Below are positions 10,801 to 22,593 of a DNA stretch of 64,000 nt, in pieces. How positions within the stretch are numbered: the stretch's first letter is position 1; each line of letters starts with the position of its first letter. The stretch comes from Cheilinus undulatus (lineage: Eukaryota; Chordata; Actinopteri; Labriformes; Labridae): positions 22,320,275-22,384,274 of the forward strand of contig NC_054881.1 in assembly GCF_018320785.1 (NCBI RefSeq), read 5' to 3'. The position numbers and the translations under genes are program-made. The notes under the pieces are model-generated. The model had not been told where the DNA came from. It did no database searches and worked only from the letters and a program-made list of their open reading frames with translations.

Positions 10801-12334
10801 TCCCATAGCCAATCACAGCTCTTTCTCGCAACACAGTGGTATATTTGAATATGACGTACTTCTCACTAATCGCTGCTTGCATTAATGCTGATGCACCACA
10901 CAGCTGCTGGCAAAGCTTAACCTCCTCCACCCCAGCCTTCTCCTTTATAACATAAAACTTGCTGCACTCTCATATTTAGATTCATGCTACCATGGAATAA
11001 TTGCTTCTGAACTAATCTTATTGTATTCAATATGCATTGTCATAAATATATCAATCCATATGGGGGTTTCTAGCGATGCACTCCCTGGAAAGTCAAAGCA
11101 TGGTGCTTGACTAACGCAGGGAGCATCTTTTGAGCAGAGCCTTATTTGCCAAGTAAAACTGAATTTCTATTTTGCAATAAAATGGTCAAATGTATGAAGA
11201 GGGTGTTCCTGACTGAATCATAGCAAGTAAACAAAATATTTTGAAGCCTCTCTTATCAGGTAACAAGGCCAGAGAATTACAGGAAATATCAACAATTTAG
11301 AAATTTAGATACCCAACAGTGCTTACTCATTACCTCTTAGAAGAGCAAAATAACTCTAAAAACTAATAAGAAAAAATATATATATGCTCACTAGCATTGC
11401 CACAAATCCTTTATTTTGTATAACCTTTAAGGTTTAACAGGCATGATAGAAATAAACCTGTACCATCCAAATAACTAAACTGACACTTGACACATTAAAA
11501 GTCTGTCAAGAGTCAATCTGTTATATTTGTGAATAAGGCATTGTATTATTCAAATAGATTAATTAATATTGATACATGTGAATATGTATATCTATATGTG
11601 TGTGTATACATGTGTGTCAGGGAGTAATTATGGAGAATAAAGGCCTGGTTGTACACAGTGAAACTGTGGGTTTTGAAGTGAGATGGAAGATGCTTTTCTG
11701 TTTGGCTGAGCAGACTCAATGGTCCCATTCAACCAGCCCCCTTACTGCCCATTGTCCTCCCACCACCAGCTCTCCACTCATACACGGCTGTGGAGACTCA
11801 GTAGTAGGCTGCTGGAGTAAAGGCCTGCAGGAGAGAGAGAATTGTAGAGTGGGAGCTTTATGTTGGGGACTGAAGTGAGGAAGAGAGGAAACGAAAACAC
11901 AGATGGAAATAAAGTTGGAACTCAGGTTTCCTACTATCTTGTGGTAACCTGATGCATTTTAGATCAGAATGGGCTTTATGCACGCATGTGGGATTAAGCG
12001 GCTCCCAAACGTTGAGATTGAATGCAGAAGAGAACGGCATATGATGGTAGCTTTGTTGCAGTTTACTCGCTGTTTGCATGAGTTACTCAAGCTGACTGTC
12101 AATGAGGACTTAAATTTAGCTGAAGATGTATGTCCCAGCACACACCAATGATGTCCAGAGGAGCTATTAATCTGTGTTTGAAACATCATTTTAGCATGTT
12201 TTGATGCTATTGTGATAAAGAGTAAACACAACAACAATCTAAACAAACATACAGCAGTACAGTGGTAAAGGTTAATTATTCTCCTAATCCTGGGAGAATT
12301 TCAATATGTTTCATGCACAATAAAAAGAACTTGG
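10801..12334. other. Gene-free stretch with two CNE-like segments
   Basis: No gene is visible. Two stretches, about 10,975-11,160 and about 11,960-12,190, are repeat-free. They are rich in homeodomain-like TAAT/ATTA cores and ATGCA, and contain motifs such as GGATTAAGCGG. They resemble conserved enhancers in texture only. A short (TA/TG)-rich run lies near 11,570-11,620. Confidence 0.35.
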
Positions 12335-12859
12335 GGGTAAAGTCCCATAGACAATGCTTGGGAAGGGCAGGACCTTTCAAAAAAAAATCTCAGAGGATGA
12401 CTGACAAAATCTGTCAGTCACATTCATTCAGTCCAATAAGAGCCACAAAGCATACAGTATGATGTAGCCACCTTAGGAATTAACTATACAACATGAGCGC
12501 AACAGGTAGCCGTTATCATTGTTCACTATCAGTGGAGCCAGTTAGTGAATTAAACTCCTGCTGAAGTCGATTGTAAGAAGAGCAAAACCACCTTTTCTAA
12601 CGAGAAAAGTTTTCAGTGTGGTTCTTTATCTTCTGTCCTGTTGTTGATCAAACTGCAGCTATAGGTGCATCCATGCTAATATCTTCATGTTTACATGCTT
12701 GCAGAACGACCAGGTCCCCCCCAGAGCTACTGCCTCTTTCTCCTCAAATGACACTTATTACTCTGATTGGGAACACACATATCAGCTTGAGTCTTTACAA
12801 GATGGATCTGCCTGATGACAGACATGGATTCTGGCCAATCCATCAGCTTTGTAAGGTTA
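12335..12859 (+). mobile_element. MULE-like MITE family copy, 5'-truncated
   Basis: In the same orientation as the 46-kb copy. It shows the TTGGGAAGGGCAGGACC block, the GTCAGTCAC..CCAATAAGAGC block, an internal module, and a 3' end CCATCAGCTTTGTAAGGTTA that ends at 12,859. The left terminal repeat is missing. Confidence 0.65.
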
Positions 12860-12969
12860 AAATGCCTATGCATGTAAATCTGAATCATGGAAGTAAGTAA
12901 TAAAAGTAAGTAGTAGACATGGTTAAATTTGCTTCTTCTAGATAGAAGAGTGAAAGATATAGCTTTTTC

Positions 12970-13082
12970 TTGTACGCTTTTCTATTCTATTCTAATTTTA
13001 CTGCTGCTGGACTGTGAGTTCCAAACAAAATTTCATTGTACCGACAACAATGACGATAAAGTCTTTCTGATCTTCTGATCTT
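12970..13082 (+). repeat. LINE 3' tail
   Basis: ACTGCTGCTGGACTGTGAGTT, then AAATTTCATTGTACCG, then CAATGACGATAAAG, then a short TCTGATCT repeat. This is the standard 3' end of fish non-LTR retrotransposons, which carry a GACAATAAAG box and a microsatellite tail. No coding part remains. Confidence 0.6.
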
Positions 13083-14439
13083 AAAAATGTGTTAATAACA
13101 ATAAATGAAAATACTGTAGTTGTTTAAGAATACCTTCAAACCATACTTGCGTAAATGTGCTTAATAATGTCCCCTCTGCAGGCCTACCACTTCAGTGTAT
13201 GTACTTTCCACCCTTTTTCTCAGGTCAAGACACCACATGCCATCACCATCCAGTGCTCTAAGTTACACCCCTCGTTCAGCAGTTAACCAGCTCCACACGA
13301 CATTAGAAGCCCTCACACAATAGTCCATATCCAACACACAGTGGTCACACAATAGTCTGGACAGGGCAATGAGGAACTCGCACTCATCAGGGGTTAATGA
13401 TCGTTGGCCATCGGTTTGAAGCCCATTGGGCTATTGATCCGACTGCGTCTTTTATGCCACCTGGGGAAAGGAATGTGCTTTCTCCTATTGTGTCTGTCTG
13501 CGAGAGTCACTGAGTGGTCATATAATCTGTGTGTCAGAGAGAGGCCAGTCAGAGGAGAATGGGCCCAAGAGTTACACACTGTGCAGGGACAGAGAAGGGT
13601 TAAATGTTCCTGAGGCAGCTTGGTCAGGGGTCATTCAGTCTGGATTAAATGAAGACATCAGAAAACTTACATTAAAGTTGTCCCTGGAAAAAAAAAAAAA
13701 ACACCAGGGAGTAAGATAAATGATAATGCAGAGCTCAGCACCTTTAGTGGCTACGTGATGCGCATACATACACAGAAGACACACAAAGGGAAGAAAGGAG
13801 CTGCATTCATAGCTGCTTCTATTAGTTGGCTGAATTTATTGCCTCCTCTTATAAAACATCTTTCATTAAAAACAATTCAACTTCTCTGTGGGTGGAAAAT
13901 ACCTAATTACAAGCAACATCATTGGTTTAATTGAACAGCTTTTTCATGCACTAAGGCCATTTTAAAAAAGGGTTAGAGCCTCAAGACTTGCTAAAGTGAA
14001 CTTTGGATATGGTATAAAAGTTTTAAGGTAGGGCTTCTATTAGTAGTTGAATTATAATTCCCTTTTTAATCTAATTAAATAATGCCATTCATTAAAATAT
14101 CATGCAGGTTCTGCATTAAAAAGTAAATAACAGGATATGTATGGCTTTGTGATTCACAATGCTTTTTTTCTAAAGTATTCCATGCATTTACCTTAAAGAA
14201 CAATATTAAACCTACCATTACCCCAACTGTCAGTGAAAATTTCTACCTTCTTTTAAAGAAAAATAATAGAAAGCTTGTCTCGTTTGCAAGAAAATAGTTT
14301 GTTACCTAAATGTCCTACTAAAGGCATCAACACACTACATTTTACACAACAAGACAACTTAAATTTGAGTTCCTTATTAAAGCATACATGCGTCTACAAC
14401 TATTAAACAGAAAGCTGTTTGCAAATTCTGCGGCTATAT
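13083..14439. other. No gene seen; possible CNE near 13.80-13.98 kb
   Basis: A poly(A) run lies at about 13,688-13,701. About 13,800-13,980 is unique, with TTAATTGAAC, CCTAATTACAAG and TTCATTAAAA motifs that suggest homeodomain binding. No supported exon. Confidence 0.35.
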
Positions 14440-14720
14440 CTCCTATTATGTAAGCTCTTCAAGCTAACATTAGCTGTTTGCACTGGGGATTTGAACATAC
14501 TATGCTAGCAACACCATGACTCTGCTAGCCTGTTAGCTTTGTCACAAAACTCAGAGAGGTAGATTTGGATATTTTCTGTAGCTATATCTTATTTAAATTT
14601 TGAAATTGTTTGTTGTGAAAAGTTAGCATGGCTAGATGTAGCGATTTCACTTTGTAAGCTAGTTAGCTTAGTTAGCTGTGCTGATAGTGGTGCTATCTTG
14701 CTGGTTTGGGAGGTTTGTGC
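14440..14720. repeat. AGCT/GCTA-rich palindromic repeat region
   Basis: Repeated TTAGCT, GCTAGC and AAGCTA words give many short self-complementary sequences. It resembles the arrays at 17,180-17,530 and 44,390-44,640. Confidence 0.45.
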
Positions 14721-15119
14721 ACAGAGCGTTGATGTTTATAACATGTCTAGAAATATTTAACAGACATTTTACACAGCAAGATGAATCAGTGTTGGAGTAC
14801 ATATATATTTTTACAGCATAAACACAACTAAAAATATTAAAAAACATAGCTTTTTTGTGATACTGCGCCTGTATCCTAATATATAGTTACATCTTGGACC
14901 TTCTCCAAGCTAGCCTTAGCTTACAGATACTAGATATTTGGACAACCTATGTCCACAGCTATGTAACTTTGCTACTTTATTAGCTTTGTAAAAAAAACTC
15001 CCCCACATTTTCAACCAACACACGAACCCTCCATGATAAGTGCTATTTATGCTATCAGATGCCATAAACTCTATGTGAGGGAGACCAGGAATGTTATCTC
15101 TGTCTGTTGATCTAAGCTC

Positions 15120-15415
15120 CGCCCACTGTGATTTCAAATCTGGGGGATATGTGGATGGTGTTCCCCATCATGCCCTTAAGCAGAGTGTTTAGATGTGTTT
15201 GGATGTTGCCTGTCGTACAGAGATCCTTGCTGAGGTTCTTTTGCTAATGTTTCTAATGAATTGTTTTGTTGTGAGACACGTGTTGCACCATGACTGAAGT
15301 TATCCACCAAGTTAGTGGTAGAGATCATATTTTACTGCACAACTCCATGGTAGCTACTCAGTACTCCAAGTAAAATTAGAATTAAATGCTTTTACTTGTG
15401 TAGATTTATAGGCCA
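15120..15415 (+). repeat. Dispersed repeat, uninterrupted copy
   Basis: It runs from CCCACTGTGATTTCAA through TTCCCCATCATGCCCTT, TGTTTGGATGTTG and TTGCACCATGA.TGAA to AGATCATATTTTACTG and TTTACTTG.GTAGATTTATAG. The same ordered blocks are found at 45,600-45,835 and 46,745-46,870, where other sequence separates them. No terminal repeat or protein was seen, so the class is unknown. Confidence 0.65.
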
Positions 15416-17088
15416 GATTTGAGATCGGCAGCCAGAATGTCGCAAACCACAGAAAATAAAACTCTGGTGGATGTCAGAATCTTCTTAGAAACAAATTTCT
15501 TCCTGATAATGCTTGGTGAGAACCTAACCCTAACCTAAGAACTGGAACCAATGACATGTTTCCAAGCATTATGACACAGCAAGGTGTATATTACTTTTAA
15601 TTGCGTATTTATTTATTGTCTTTCTTAGAATTTTTAGAAGACAACCCTTTCTGAAAATAAAAATAAAAGCAGGAAAATTATTATTTATTTTAAAGAGCCA
15701 AGGTCCATCGAGCAAAGCATTTTTTAAAAACTTTGACTTAAGGCTTTGGCGATAGCTCCATAAATAAAGTTTTTTTTTCACTGACTTTATTTCTTCTCAT
15801 CAGCGTCTGTGTCAACTTTTCATGCATTTTATGTTTTTGTTGCAAACATCTGTTGGATCTCAGAGTTTGTAAAACCCTCCGATGAAACAGCTGGGGTTTA
15901 GGGGAGGGGGTTCACAGGGTCTCTAAATGTTGGGGGGCGGCCATGTAATCAGAGTTGAACTTGAAGAAGGAAAGAAAGTGATGTCCAACACAAAATAAGA
16001 GAGAGAGAGTAGTGTGTATGTGTGAAGGGGGGTTGTCCTGTGTTGGCAGGACAATAGACAGTGGCAGCAGCAGCAGCTGACCAGAGATCCCCTTCTTCTT
16101 TTGTCATCCTGTATAATGACGTCTCCACCACACTCTCTCCCTCTGTCTCTGTCACCCGTCCCCCTCCCGAGTTGGCTTTAAAGGACTTTAGCATTTTCTG
16201 TTGTCTTCATCTGTCATTGTAGGTTTGTGTTTTTGCAGTGTTTGAGTTTGTAAGAAATGTTTTTCAGTTTTGGCTCCTAAAGACTATAACCCATGAGATA
16301 CTTGCTCAACACATTTAATATACGCCATGTTTAATTCCAGCTCCCATCTGTGTTCAGCCCATGTGTATTGACATCTGTTTCTCTTTGTTTGTCGATTTGT
16401 GCATGTGATTTTTATTTGGATTATCTTGAAATACCAGGATTTTATTTTCTAATGTCGCTCTTGTTGGAAAAAAGTCATTTGCTGTTGTATTTCGTGGCTT
16501 TTTCTGCCAACTGTTGACAGCTAAGGGTTAAATGTCCAACCCTCTTTGGACAGCAGGGGGAGTTTTAGTAAGGGAATACAGAGGTCTGGAAAATGAAAAG
16601 AACTTGTCTTTGATGTCCTTGTAAAACCGAGAGGTGGTTAGGCATTGCAGCTCTGTTTCCATCTCCGGGTGGCTGAAATGGGTGCACAGTCTGTCTTCTT
16701 TAGGTATCCTGCTTTGACTGTAGTGTCCTCTCTCAATAGCGTGGTTGTGCTCACTGAGTCCTTACATAGTCAAACACTTCCTCAGCCATAGATCAGTTAC
16801 AGCGCTAAAGTAGTCTGTAACTGCATATTCCTATCCTAAGTTTTCATATAATTACTTCATATTAAAACAGATTATCACCATAACCTGATTATTCGAGAAG
16901 GGTCTGGCTGCCACAATCACAGACGTTAATCTGAGATGCCATGTATCTCAAAAAGAAGTGCTGTAATTTGCCTGTACAGCGTATTTCCAATTCAACTTTA
17001 TTCATAAAAGTCTGGCAGTTACACTTATACGGAAGAGTTTAGGACCACTGAAAAAAAAATTTTGAGACAAATTTTTTTTTTTTCAATT
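15416..17088. other. No gene seen
   Basis: It contains a purine-rich, CAG-rich segment (about 15,900-16,190) and a CNE-like AT-rich segment (about 16,370-16,470). No frame with splice sites could be supported. Confidence 0.45.
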
Positions 17089-17168
17089 GTGAGAAAAAAG
17101 TCAGAATTCTGAGATTAAAGTCAGAATTCTGAGAAAAAAGTCAGAATTCTGAGATTAAAGTCAGAATT
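17089..17168. repeat. 20-bp tandem repeat TCAGAATTCTGAGATTAAAG
   Basis: About three and a half units alternating GAGATTAAAG and GAGAAAAAAG after TCAGAATTCT. The core TCAGAATTCTGA is a perfect 12-base palindrome. It is preceded by a poly(T) stretch. Confidence 0.9.
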
Positions 17169-17179
17169 AAAGTTAATAT

Positions 17180-17530
17180 AACTATGCTAGCTACCTAATT
17201 GAGTTACTACCAGTGTTGCAAAGTTGGCTTTAAAAATGTGAGCTTAAGAAATGTGCTAAAGCTAACGTAGCTGCGTGGAGACTGTAACTATGTAGTTTAC
17301 ATAGCTTCTTTGTAAGTTCAACCTTAGCTACGTGAGCTATGTAGCTCCATTATCTATAGCATACTTGGTTTAGTAACACAAGCTTTGGCAAATGTCACTA
17401 AAGCTAATTTAGCTATGCAGATAATGTAGATACGTAGCTGCTTTGTGATCTTAGCTTTAGCTCCGTAGCTCCATTATCTATGTAGCTTATGCTGCTAATG
17501 AAGCTGTCTAAGCTATGCTGGCTGAATGTC
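17180..17530. repeat. AGCT/TACGTA-rich palindromic repeat region
   Basis: Repeated words such as TAGCTACGTAGCT, TAGCTCCATTATCTAT and ATGCTGGC recur about six times. The region matches, largely in the opposite sense, the block at 44,390-44,640. Self-complementary words make it prone to hairpins. Confidence 0.6.
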
Positions 17531-17788
17531 TTCTTGGAGAACAAGCTTTTTTTTTCCTGTAAGCAGACTGTTTGTAATAAGGTTTAGCAGGTCAAGTTTT
17601 TGACATTTAACCTTTAGTATCCTGACCCTTACATCAATCCTCACCTTAATCCTAAATGCAAGTTTAACCTGCTTATATCTCAAAAGTTTTAATGTGTATT
17701 TTTGTTCTGAGATATACGGCTTCTCTGATCAGCGGTCTGTGAGAGTGGCCATCAGAAATGAACGGTCTGCAGTCAGACTGTCTTGGAA

Positions 17789-17865
17789 TATTCCCTGTTA
17801 TCAGATTATCTGTGATCATGTTGACTAGATTATCCCAATCATAAATAATCTGATAACTGGGAATA
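17789..17865. repeat. 21-bp inverted repeat (hairpin)
   Basis: TATTCCCTGTTATCAGATTA (17,789-17,808, with one more paired base) is matched by its reverse complement at 17,845-17,865 with one mismatch across 21 bases and a 35-base loop. It could be a mini-MITE or an RNA hairpin. No flanking terminal repeat identifies the class. Confidence 0.7.
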
Positions 17866-17869
17866 ATCA

Positions 17870-20071
17870 AGTCATGCGAATGATCTGATTTGACATGTCT
17901 ACAAGCATTTCAGATAAAAAATATCTTCCTAAATGACATTGTCTTGTTGCATTTTTTTCCAGGAATACATTTCCACAAATCCAATGCAGTGATTTGCTGT
18001 TTCATCTTTATTGTAGTCTTCACATTTCAAATGATAATATTGTAATATATCCTAGTTTTCATATATATTGCTTCATACAATGGAGGCATGTGTTATCATC
18101 ACCAGCCAACAGTCATTGTTCATGGGTGCAGTAGACATTTTTATGGTTATCAGAGACCCTACAAATTGGAGCTGAGCTGTGAAACTCAAGCATTGTGGGC
18201 TCTGTGGTATTTTTGGCTGAGATCATGGATAAACTATGTTTTTCTGAAAACAGGTTTATTTCTTACAAAAATGTATGTATACTTGTGGTGAGTCTAACTT
18301 GGACATTTCTGACATTATGGCTCATATCAAATCTGCTATGGAGAAAATGAATTAAGCATATTGTGTTACTTCAGGCAGGCAATGGAGTCAAGTGCTGCCA
18401 TGTAAATGAGATCGGCTGATCTCACAAAAGCCCTCATTAGCCAATCGCCAGCTGATTTGCTCTAAGCGCGCTTTGGCTAATCCCACACATGCTCCCATAT
18501 TTAAACTGTTGTAGCCTGGCTATGCTTTGCAAGCCACCTTTTGCGACTCTCCTCCACCCCAGCTCCTCCTTTATTCAGCTTCTGAATTTATCAGTGTCAT
18601 TCTGTTGTCAGTGATGCCTGCTCTGCTCTTCCTCTCTGCCTCAGGCTTTCCTTGTAAGCACAGAAAAGGCAGGAACATGTGCTGTTCCTGTTTGATGCTT
18701 TCCATGTAGGCTTGTGGAAGGGCAGGGGAGGGCACATGGTACTAATAACAGCAATAAAAGCAAATCAATAACTGATAAAATACATATACTTATATTTAGT
18801 ACCATAAATCATGTGTTTCTTGACAAAGTAGTCCTGACTGGAATGTGATTTTTACTTATAGAACCCCACAATTGAGCTCTATATTCATATTTTTAAAGTT
18901 TTCATCTCTTTACAGAAGTATTCTCTTACCATCTTTCTCTCTCTCTCTCTCTCTTGTCTTGGAAATTGAATTGAATTGTTAATCAGCCTGTGATCTATGG
19001 TCATTTTTTAACCTGTGAGTGTGTTTTAAGCTTGTTTGGTGGCTCTCATCCATCCAGCACCAGGTGATATGGCCTGGTACGGAAGGTCACCGCTGTGATG
19101 TCACTTCCCCTTCCTCTCCGGATATTCCCAGCATTCTACTGCCAGCAGCCGGGAACTCTGGGAACTAAGAGCAGGAAGCCTGGCTCCTTCAGAGCAGAGA
19201 GAGAGAGAGAGGTGGGGGTAATGATTGTATGTGGTGATTTTTATGAGTCATTACTTTGTGTGAAAATAACAAACAAGCAGCAGGCATGTCAGAACTTTCA
19301 AGACTGTGATACTTTTCCAAGACTCTGTACTTTAAATGTAGCATTATCTGTTAGTTTTTAAAGTTTAATAGTTCCCATAACCACTTAAGTAATGAAAATA
19401 TTTAACAGATTTACAGTCATTTTTCTTTAAAAAAACAGAGAGAAAGAGAATAAAAAATTCCGGTCAAAGAGCAGAGTCACTTTATGCACTTCTTCTAAAT
19501 TATCAATGATAAATAATGTTATTTTGATTTCCATTACTAAAGAAAAATCTACTTTAATTTGCCTTTTAATACTATGAACAGTGTGTCTTGTGTAAATATG
19601 TGCCCAGGGATCCTCTCTAATGTGAAAGTTTGACATACAAAGTAACTAAATTAACATGTTATGGGTGTTTGAGATTTCATTTGTAGTAGCCATGATATCA
19701 AAATAGATATTTAAGATGTTATTGGCTTGATTTTTATTAGTGTTGCATCAAAATTCAAATTTGTTTCCATAGCAGAGTTTAAAAAAGCTGTGGTATGTGT
19801 CCGATAAGGTGCTGATTGTGTTATTTACTGCATTGATTTGTTAGGATAAAAATGAATTTGTAAGAAAGTAAATGTGAGTCATTCATAAATAGAGCCATAA
19901 CGCCCCCATCTGGTAATGCTCTTTTATTGAAACACTGTATTGAAGCCCTATAAAGTCTTTGTGTTTTAGTGACCAACTGTAATAATGATCATAAAATAGT
20001 TAGATCTTGATTATACATTTGTCTCGCTCTAAAACAATTCAAACCTAAAAATGAAAGGAAGAAAAATTTGG
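17870..20071. other. No gene seen; simple repeats and a dispersed-repeat-like segment
   Basis: A (TC)n run lies at about 18,932-18,953 and an (AG)n run at about 19,196-19,212. About 18,400-18,720 resembles a dispersed fish repeat; its CTCCTCCACCCCAGC block also occurs near 10,925. About 19,040-19,200 is unique and GC-balanced. No exon is supported. Confidence 0.4.
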
Positions 20072-21065
20072 GAATGATAATCTCCTGAGTGCAGTGATGA
20101 AGAAAGTTCTTTGGTCTAATGAGACCAGAATGGTGCTTTTTGTCCATCAGACAAGACGCCATGTTTACTGGACACTAAACTCAGCACATCACCACAAACA
20201 CATCCCCACTATGAAGCACGGTGGTAGCTGTCACATCCCCTGGTTGAGTTAGTTAAGTTTTATTTTTCCCTCATGTTTCCTGTCTTGTCATTTCCTGTTT
20301 TATTTTGTATACTTACCTTGTGTCTCTTTTCCAGATCATTCCTTCCTGCCCATTCCTACCTGTTCTCTGCGTCTGTAATCACCTCAGGTGTTTCACCTGC
20401 ATTGATTGTCTGAGTGGCTGCACCTGGGGATCCTTGTCTGGTTGTCTTCCCTCTCCTTGTGTATTTATACCATTCACTCCCTTCCCTCTATGTGAGATCG
20501 TCTTGTTCTGCTACCCGTGAGCATTACTTACGAGTCTTTATTCCTGATAGATCCTTATGTTTGGTGACCCAGTTTATAGTCCTCCGTTTCTGAGTTTTTG
20601 TCTACCATATTTTTGTACTTTGCCTGTCCTGATTGACCTCGTGTGTACCGAACTTGTTTGATTAAACAGATTGAAACTTTTTCCTGGTGTCCTGAGTCTG
20701 CTTGTGAGTCCTTTACTTGGCATTTTGTTACAGAAGCAGCATCATGCTACAGCTGACCCTGGAAGGCTTGTAAATGTAGAGGGTAAAATGAAGGGGAATC
20801 TCATTCAGTGTGCAAGAGAACTACTGCACCTTGGGAGGGGAATTATTTTCCAGAAAGACAATGACCCCGAAGCATACAGAGAAAGCTACACAGAAATGTT
20901 TTAAAGACAACAAGGTGAATGTTTTGGAGTGGATGAGTCAAAGGCCAAAGAATTTGTGGCTGGACTTAAAAAGGGCTGTTCACACCCTATGAATATTTAT
21001 GCAGTCACTTATTTTACACCACATATTTTTATCTAATGTTTATATTAAAATGATATTGTGGGAAA
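20072..21065 (+). mobile_element. Tc1-like transposon, degenerate, split by a solo LTR
   Basis: The left part (20,072-20,228) carries the AAAGTTCTTTGGTCTAATGAG and CATCACCACAAACACAT blocks of a Tc1 transposase gene. The right part (20,738-21,065) resumes with AGCATCATGCT and carries a CAGAAAGACAATGACCC block (the QKDNDP motif), then [11 protein letters not shown]. The usual D-L-N-P-I-E block is only partly recognisable. The same family occurs at 30,110-31,126 and 49,315-50,185. The element is inactive and older than the LTR inside it. Confidence 0.8.
20229..20732. mobile_element. Solo LTR of an LTR retrotransposon (fossil)
   Basis: A 504-base block beginning TGTCAC and ending GTTACA interrupts the Tc1 copy exactly where GGTAGCAGCATCATG would be continuous. 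Flanking pentamers GTAGC (20,224-20,228) and GAAGC (20,733-20,737) are a near-identical 5-bp target duplication, as expected of retroviral-type integrase. No internal region or second LTR is present, so this is a solo LTR left by recombination. The family (Ty3-like or other) cannot be told from the LTR alone. Confidence 0.75.
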
Positions 21066-21102
21066 AAAAAAACCCTGAAAAGTGTGCTTTTTTTACCCCC
21101 GC

Positions 21103-21716
21103 CGAGGAGGTTATGTGATCGGGTGGGCTTGTTCGTTTGTTCGTTTGTTTGTTAGCAACATAACTCAAAAAGTCATGGACGGATTTTCAGGAAATTTTCA
21201 GGAAATGTCAGAAATGACATAAGGAAGAACTGCTTAGATTTTGGGACTGATCCGGATCTCCGTCTGGATCCAGGAATTTGTTAAAGGATTCTGTACTACT
21301 CGGAGATAGGGCTAATGGCGGAGGTCTGCGCTATTACTACTTTACACCAGGAGATGGCGAACATGAGTAACTGATTCAAAGTTTTGGAGTTTATAGAGTT
21401 TGAAAGACACACACCCGGTCAAGGAGACAAGCCGGAGCGTAACAGAGAGAAAGACAGCGAATCGTAGTGAGAATACTCACAATGCTGGGAGGAATAGAGG
21501 AATATTCACCCTGTGCCATGACTTCCACATATAGCGAAGCCAATGCTTTGCCTCACTTTGTCTCCACCCCACCAGGAAGGGAATAATCGGCAAATTAGAT
21601 TTTGGGAGTGATCCGGATCACCGTCTGGATCAAGGAAATTTTTTCAAAGGATTCTTCACTATTGGGAAATAGGGCTAATGGCAGAGGTCTGCGCTCTCTG
21701 AGTGCTTTTCTAGTTT
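21103..21716. repeat. Dispersed fish repeat (CCGCCGAGGAGGTTATG family), two units
   Basis: The first unit (21,103-21,335) runs from CCGCCGAGGAGGTTATGTG through AACATAACTCAAAAAGT and GATCCGGAT to GGCGGAGGTCTGCGCT. A second unit (21,575-21,716) repeats the GATCCGGATCACCGTCTGG part and ends GAGTGCTTTTCTAGTTT. A short internally deleted relative is at 44,826-44,912. No protein is encoded and the class is unknown to me. Confidence 0.7.
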
Positions 21717-22593
21717 CTAAATGTTTTGATAATAGAACTTAATTCATTTTCCTGAAGGTTCCTTTACTTCTGCCTGTTTAAAGGCTGAAAAACTGTACAA
21801 ACATTTTGGTTAAGTGGTGTGCTATGAATGCATGCTAAATCAAAGTCCAGATCATACACAGTTGATTTCCATGATGATTTAAACAGCTCTACAAGCTACT
21901 ACTGCTCTAGACTGAATTTGTAGAATTTTATTTTGCCGCACATTTGATATCAAAGCATTTGTTTTGGCCTTTTGTTGCATAGTATTCTCATTTGCTGCAT
22001 GCTTCCGTTGATGCATTTGTATGTGAATGTGCACGCTTTCTCTAATTTTGATTGATTCAACCACTGTACAATTCCCCTTTAACTAATAGTGGTATGATTC
22101 TCTCAACTTACTCCAGCCAAAACACACATGAATAAAAGGGCAAAGTTCTATTTAGACATCTGATAAAGCTGAACTGTTGAGCAACATCAGCACACACATT
22201 TTTATGCTGTGAAAGAAAAATAAAGCAGATTTTTGGTCTTTTACAGATATATTTTTATTCACCATCCACTCTATTCGTCTTAACTTTTTGTCCAAACTGA
22301 AGTTTACTTGTTTTGGCTGAGTGGTCCTCAACAACAAATATTTAGATTTTTCTTGTATGACTGAAGTCCAATGTTTCTTATCAAGTCAAAAAACAACCAG
22401 AGCAAGATCATTTTGTCTTTTTCTTGTAATTTGGCTGTAGTGGTAAGAACATGTTGGCAACATGGCACATAGAGGTCAAGGCTCAATGCCCTCACTGGGC
22501 TAACAGGACAGGAGGAGTACACGAAAGTGTGAGGTGATGGTTTAACTTTCAGTCCATTAACATTTCAGACGACCACAGAGAACTACAGACAAG
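21717..22593. other. Upstream region of the single-Kunitz gene
   Basis: AT-rich and without a coding frame. Just before the start codon, CATTAACATTTCAG|ACGA (about 22,557-22,574) has the form of a 3' splice site, so a 5' UTR exon may lie further upstream. The ambp start codon is likewise preceded by TCTGTCACAG|ACGA. No TATA box can be assigned with confidence. Confidence 0.35.

Noticed and set aside
17089-17168. CRISPR-like array
   Set aside because: The 20-bp units are contiguous without spacers, and the genome is eukaryotic.
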